A stretch of 64,000 nt of DNA from Symbiodinium natans (taxonomy: Eukaryota > Sar > Dinophyceae > Suessiales > Symbiodiniaceae): the NCBI GenBank assembly GCA_905221605.1, contig CAJNDS010002335.1, positions 718,887 through 782,886 of the forward strand, written 5' to 3'. Position 1 is the first letter of the stretch; each line of letters begins with the position of its first letter. Made by a program: the position numbers and the translations under genes. Shown piece by piece: positions 25,601 through 29,300 of this stretch. Below the pieces are notes generated by a model. That model was given only the letters and a program-made list of their open reading frames with translations. It made no database searches and was not told the origin of the DNA.

Positions 25601-26248
25601 CCTAAACCCTAAACCCTAAACCCTAAACAAACCCCCCCCCCCCCCCCCCCCCGGAAGCCCAGCCAGGCATGGACTGCGGCCCGAAGAGTGGGGAGCTTGG
25701 CTTCCTTGCTTAGGGGTTTAGGGTTTAGGTTTTATTGTAGGGTTTGGGGTTTGGGGTTTGGGGTTTAGGGTTTAGGGTTTAGGGTTTAAGGGGTCTGTGG
25801 GGCGGTGGGGAGTGGCTTGTAGAAGGTTTGGGGTTGAGGCTTTCCCCCCCCACCCCCACCCCCACCCTACAGACAAAAAAAAAAAAAACAGAAGCCTCTA
25901 GCTGTGTGAGTTCTGGGCCTCAGGGCCCCGAAACCCGAAACCCTAAATCCTAAACCCTAAACCCAGAACCCAGAACCCAAAACCCAACCCTTTTGTCTTG
26001 CTCAGAGGCAAACCAACAACAATAAGGGTACCCTTAGGGTTTAGGGTTTAGCGTTTAGGGTTTGGGGTTTAGGGTGTAGGGATTGTAACATGGTTATTGG
26101 GCTGATAAGTTAGGGTAGCTACATGGCTTCTAGATATCGTCCCTTACCGGGTCGGCGTCCAGGGTTTGCGGGTCAGGGTTTAGGGTTTAAGTTTTAGGGG
26201 GGAAGGTTACATAGATGGTTCTGAAGTATGGTCCGCTTGGGTGATATA

Positions 26249-26313
<65 letters not shown>

Positions 26314-29300
26314 TGTTTTTTGGGCTATAAGCGTTCCCCAATGAAGGGCCCAGATGAAGGGGCCATGGAACGTCTAAGAATTCAGGGGGGTTCGACCGAC
26401 GAGAAACGCATCAGTGTGGGTGTATGTGATGACCATGTCGTCATAGCTGCCGGCAACTGCCTGTACGTCTTCAACATACGCAGCAATGCAACCTGGCATC
26501 GCATGCTAAATACGCTCCGCTTGGCGGCTCTTCCGAGACTGCCATCGTCTCCGGGCCGCTCGTGTGCTGGGCTAGCGTAGGTGGTGAGGGTTTAGGGTTG
26601 CCTGCGACCCCCATACATGTTCACGACGGGAGTCTGATACTGTAGAGGCAGCACAGATTTGCGCCCCGCGCCTAGATTTAGAAAGAAGGTTCCAAGAACA
26701 GCCCTCAAGCCTACAACCCTAAAACCCCCACACCCCTAAACGGCCACAACTCCACACCCCGAAACCCCAAATTTGCCCCTGAAGCCGTAAAACCCTAAGT
26801 TGCCCCAAACGCTTAGACCCTAAACGCTAAACCCTAAATAACCCTAAACCCTAAAGCCCCCAGCTCAGACACTCTGAGAGGCATGGAGCTCTTTGCCAAT
26901 ACCGTCAAGGCCGCCAAGACAGCCGGGAGCTTGGAGATTAGTTTAGGGTTTAGGGGTTTAGGGGTTTAGGGATTTCGGGGTTTAGGGGTTTAGTGTGTTT
27001 TTTTCCCCCGGTTTGGGCCGGGTTCAGGGCTTGGGGTTTGGGGTGGGTTTAAAGTTGAGGGTTTGAAGTTTCGGTCCTAAGGCTTAGGAATCCCACTGCA
27101 CACTGCTTGCGTGGTGTTGGTCGTAAGGCTTAGTGTTTGGCTTTTGGGGAGCCTAATTGGGGGCATTGTTTGGGGTTTGGGGTTTTAGGACTTGGGTTTT
27201 GGGGGTTGACGGTATAGGTTTGGGGCTTTTGGGGTTGAGTTCCTAAAGGTCCTGAATCCCGCTGAAAGCCCTGGCGCGGCTTGATAGGTGACTTCCCGAA
27301 TGCAGGGTTGATTCCGGTACAGGGCCCCCACCCACAAAAAAAACCAGCAGATCCTACAGTATACTCTTGGAAGGTTCGGGCTGGGGGCTTTAGGATTTCG
27401 GGTTTAGGGCATACTCTTGGAAGTTTGGGGATCTGGGACTCTAAAGAACTTTTGGGATTGACCCCCGAATCACATCCGCAGGTCGTGTGGAATGGGCCGG
27501 CTGGCGTCTTCGAATTCGACAACTTCTCCAAGGGCACCAAGGCACAGGAACACGAAACCCCGGCCCAAACTCAAATCCGAATCCCTAAACCCCACACCCT
27601 AAGCCCCACCGCCCTAATCCCCCCCCCCCCCCAATCCCCCCACACAAATCCCCCTGCCGCAGCAACAACAAGCTTCTCACAACACCCCAGATTCCCGGCA
27701 CCTGAAAGATCCCCTGTCCTGGCTTGTGGGTTTAGGGGCTAGGGGTTTAGGGTTTAGGGTTTAGGGCTCAAGGTTTAGGGTTTAGGGTTTAAATAGGGTT
27801 TAGCGTTGAAGCTATTCGGGTTCCACATGAAGCCAGGCCCACGAAGGCAAAGTTTGTCATCTCAAGGGACTAAGCGAGGCTTATAAGCGACCTCTTAGGT
27901 GTTGTTTAGGGGTTATGTGGGGGGGGGGGGGGGGGGGGGGGGGACTTAGGTATAGAGGGACGATAATACTATATACGGTAGATATAAGGGCTGATAAAGG
28001 GGTTTAGGGTTTAGGGTTTAGGGTTTGGGGTTTAGGGTTTAGGGTTTAGGGGTGCCCCTTCTAGGGGGTCCCCTGAATCATCCCAAGGTCTTGTAAACCT
28101 CACCTCCCAAAACTTGGCATGTTCGTGTAAGGGGGAGCATCCCAACCGAATGGGTTTAGGGTTTAGGGTTTAGGGTTTAGGGTTTAGGGTTTAGGGTTTA
28201 GGGTTTAGGGTCCCCCTTACACCCCCTTCCAGCCACCCCCCCCCCACCTACATCCCAAAAGAACCAGAAGCCTTGTTCAACTGTTTGCATTAACAGGGCT
28301 CCCCCTTTATGGTAGCTGTATTGTTTTTCTTCAACTTATCAGCATGCAGTATGTTGCATTCCTTGCCCCTACATCCCTATGTCGTTTCATGTCCCACCGT
28401 CCACCTAAACACTAAACCCTGAGCTCTAAACCCTAGACCCCTTAAACTCGTAACCCCAGACGCAGCCCAGACCCTGTAGAGGCTCTGTTGGATGCAGTGG
28501 CTGATCTCCACGCCAGCGGTCTCCGCCTTAGTTCTTTGCAGCCCCCTTGGGGGTCCTGCCGCATCTGCTCTGAGAGCTCTAAACCCTAAGACCTAACCCT
28601 AAACCTTCCGTTACTTGAAGTTCTTGAATGTTGAAAAATGAAACTTTCTCCGCACTTTACTCGAGGGTCCCCGTTAAATTCCCGGACCTGAACCCGGGCC
28701 TGAGCCTGACCTGGACTTGGTAGCCCAGTGGTACCCTTTACCCTATTTTTGGGGTTCAAGGTCCCGATATGTTTTCGCCAACCCAAACAGGGTGCCCTTA
28801 TCATAATATGGTTACTGCGCTACCAAGATGGGGTTAGAACCCCATTCAATACAGCACGCAACCTCCAAATTCGTAGGTACATGGGGCCCAGGCCGTAAAT
28901 TCTGTCGACAAACCCGAGGGGTTGGGCTGAAGACTTTTTCCTTAGGCTCAGGGCGTGAGCTTTCGGGCTTAAAGTGGAAGCCTAGGGCCTGGATTCCAGT
29001 TCTTATTCTGTGGAGGTGACGTTAGAGAGGAGGTTTTGGGGCTTGGGGCTCAACATGCTAAATCCTAAACCCTGTAAGCCCTGTAAACCCAAACCTGTGA
29101 ACCCTGTAAACCCTATAAACCCTATAAACCCTATAAACCCTATAAACCCTATAAACCCTATGAACCCTATGAACCCTATGAACCCTAAACCCTATAGACT
29201 TCAGGCGTTGGGAATGGGGGTCCGAGAGACTGAAAGGTGGAAGCGGTACTGGAGCCAACCCTAGACCCGCAATAAACATCAACGCGTAATTGGGGCCGTC

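Larger units (their letters stand above)
20975..25666 (+). other. PGK introns 8-13
   Basis: 20975-21370, 21394-22417, 22442-23023, 23077-23975, 24027-25062, 25112-25666. Introns 8-12 show TTTAGGG-type repeats toward the donor and CCCTAAA-type before the acceptor. They contain poly-G runs, a CA microsatellite (21225-21254) and M2/M3-type fragments (about 24098-24130, 24790-24890). Open stretches at 23443-23685 look incidental. No convincing additional exon was seen. Confidence 0.65.

Noticed and set aside
29010-29282. Frames with NPINPINP or VYRVYRV repeats
   Set aside because: Translation of the CCCTATAAA satellite, not protein-like.
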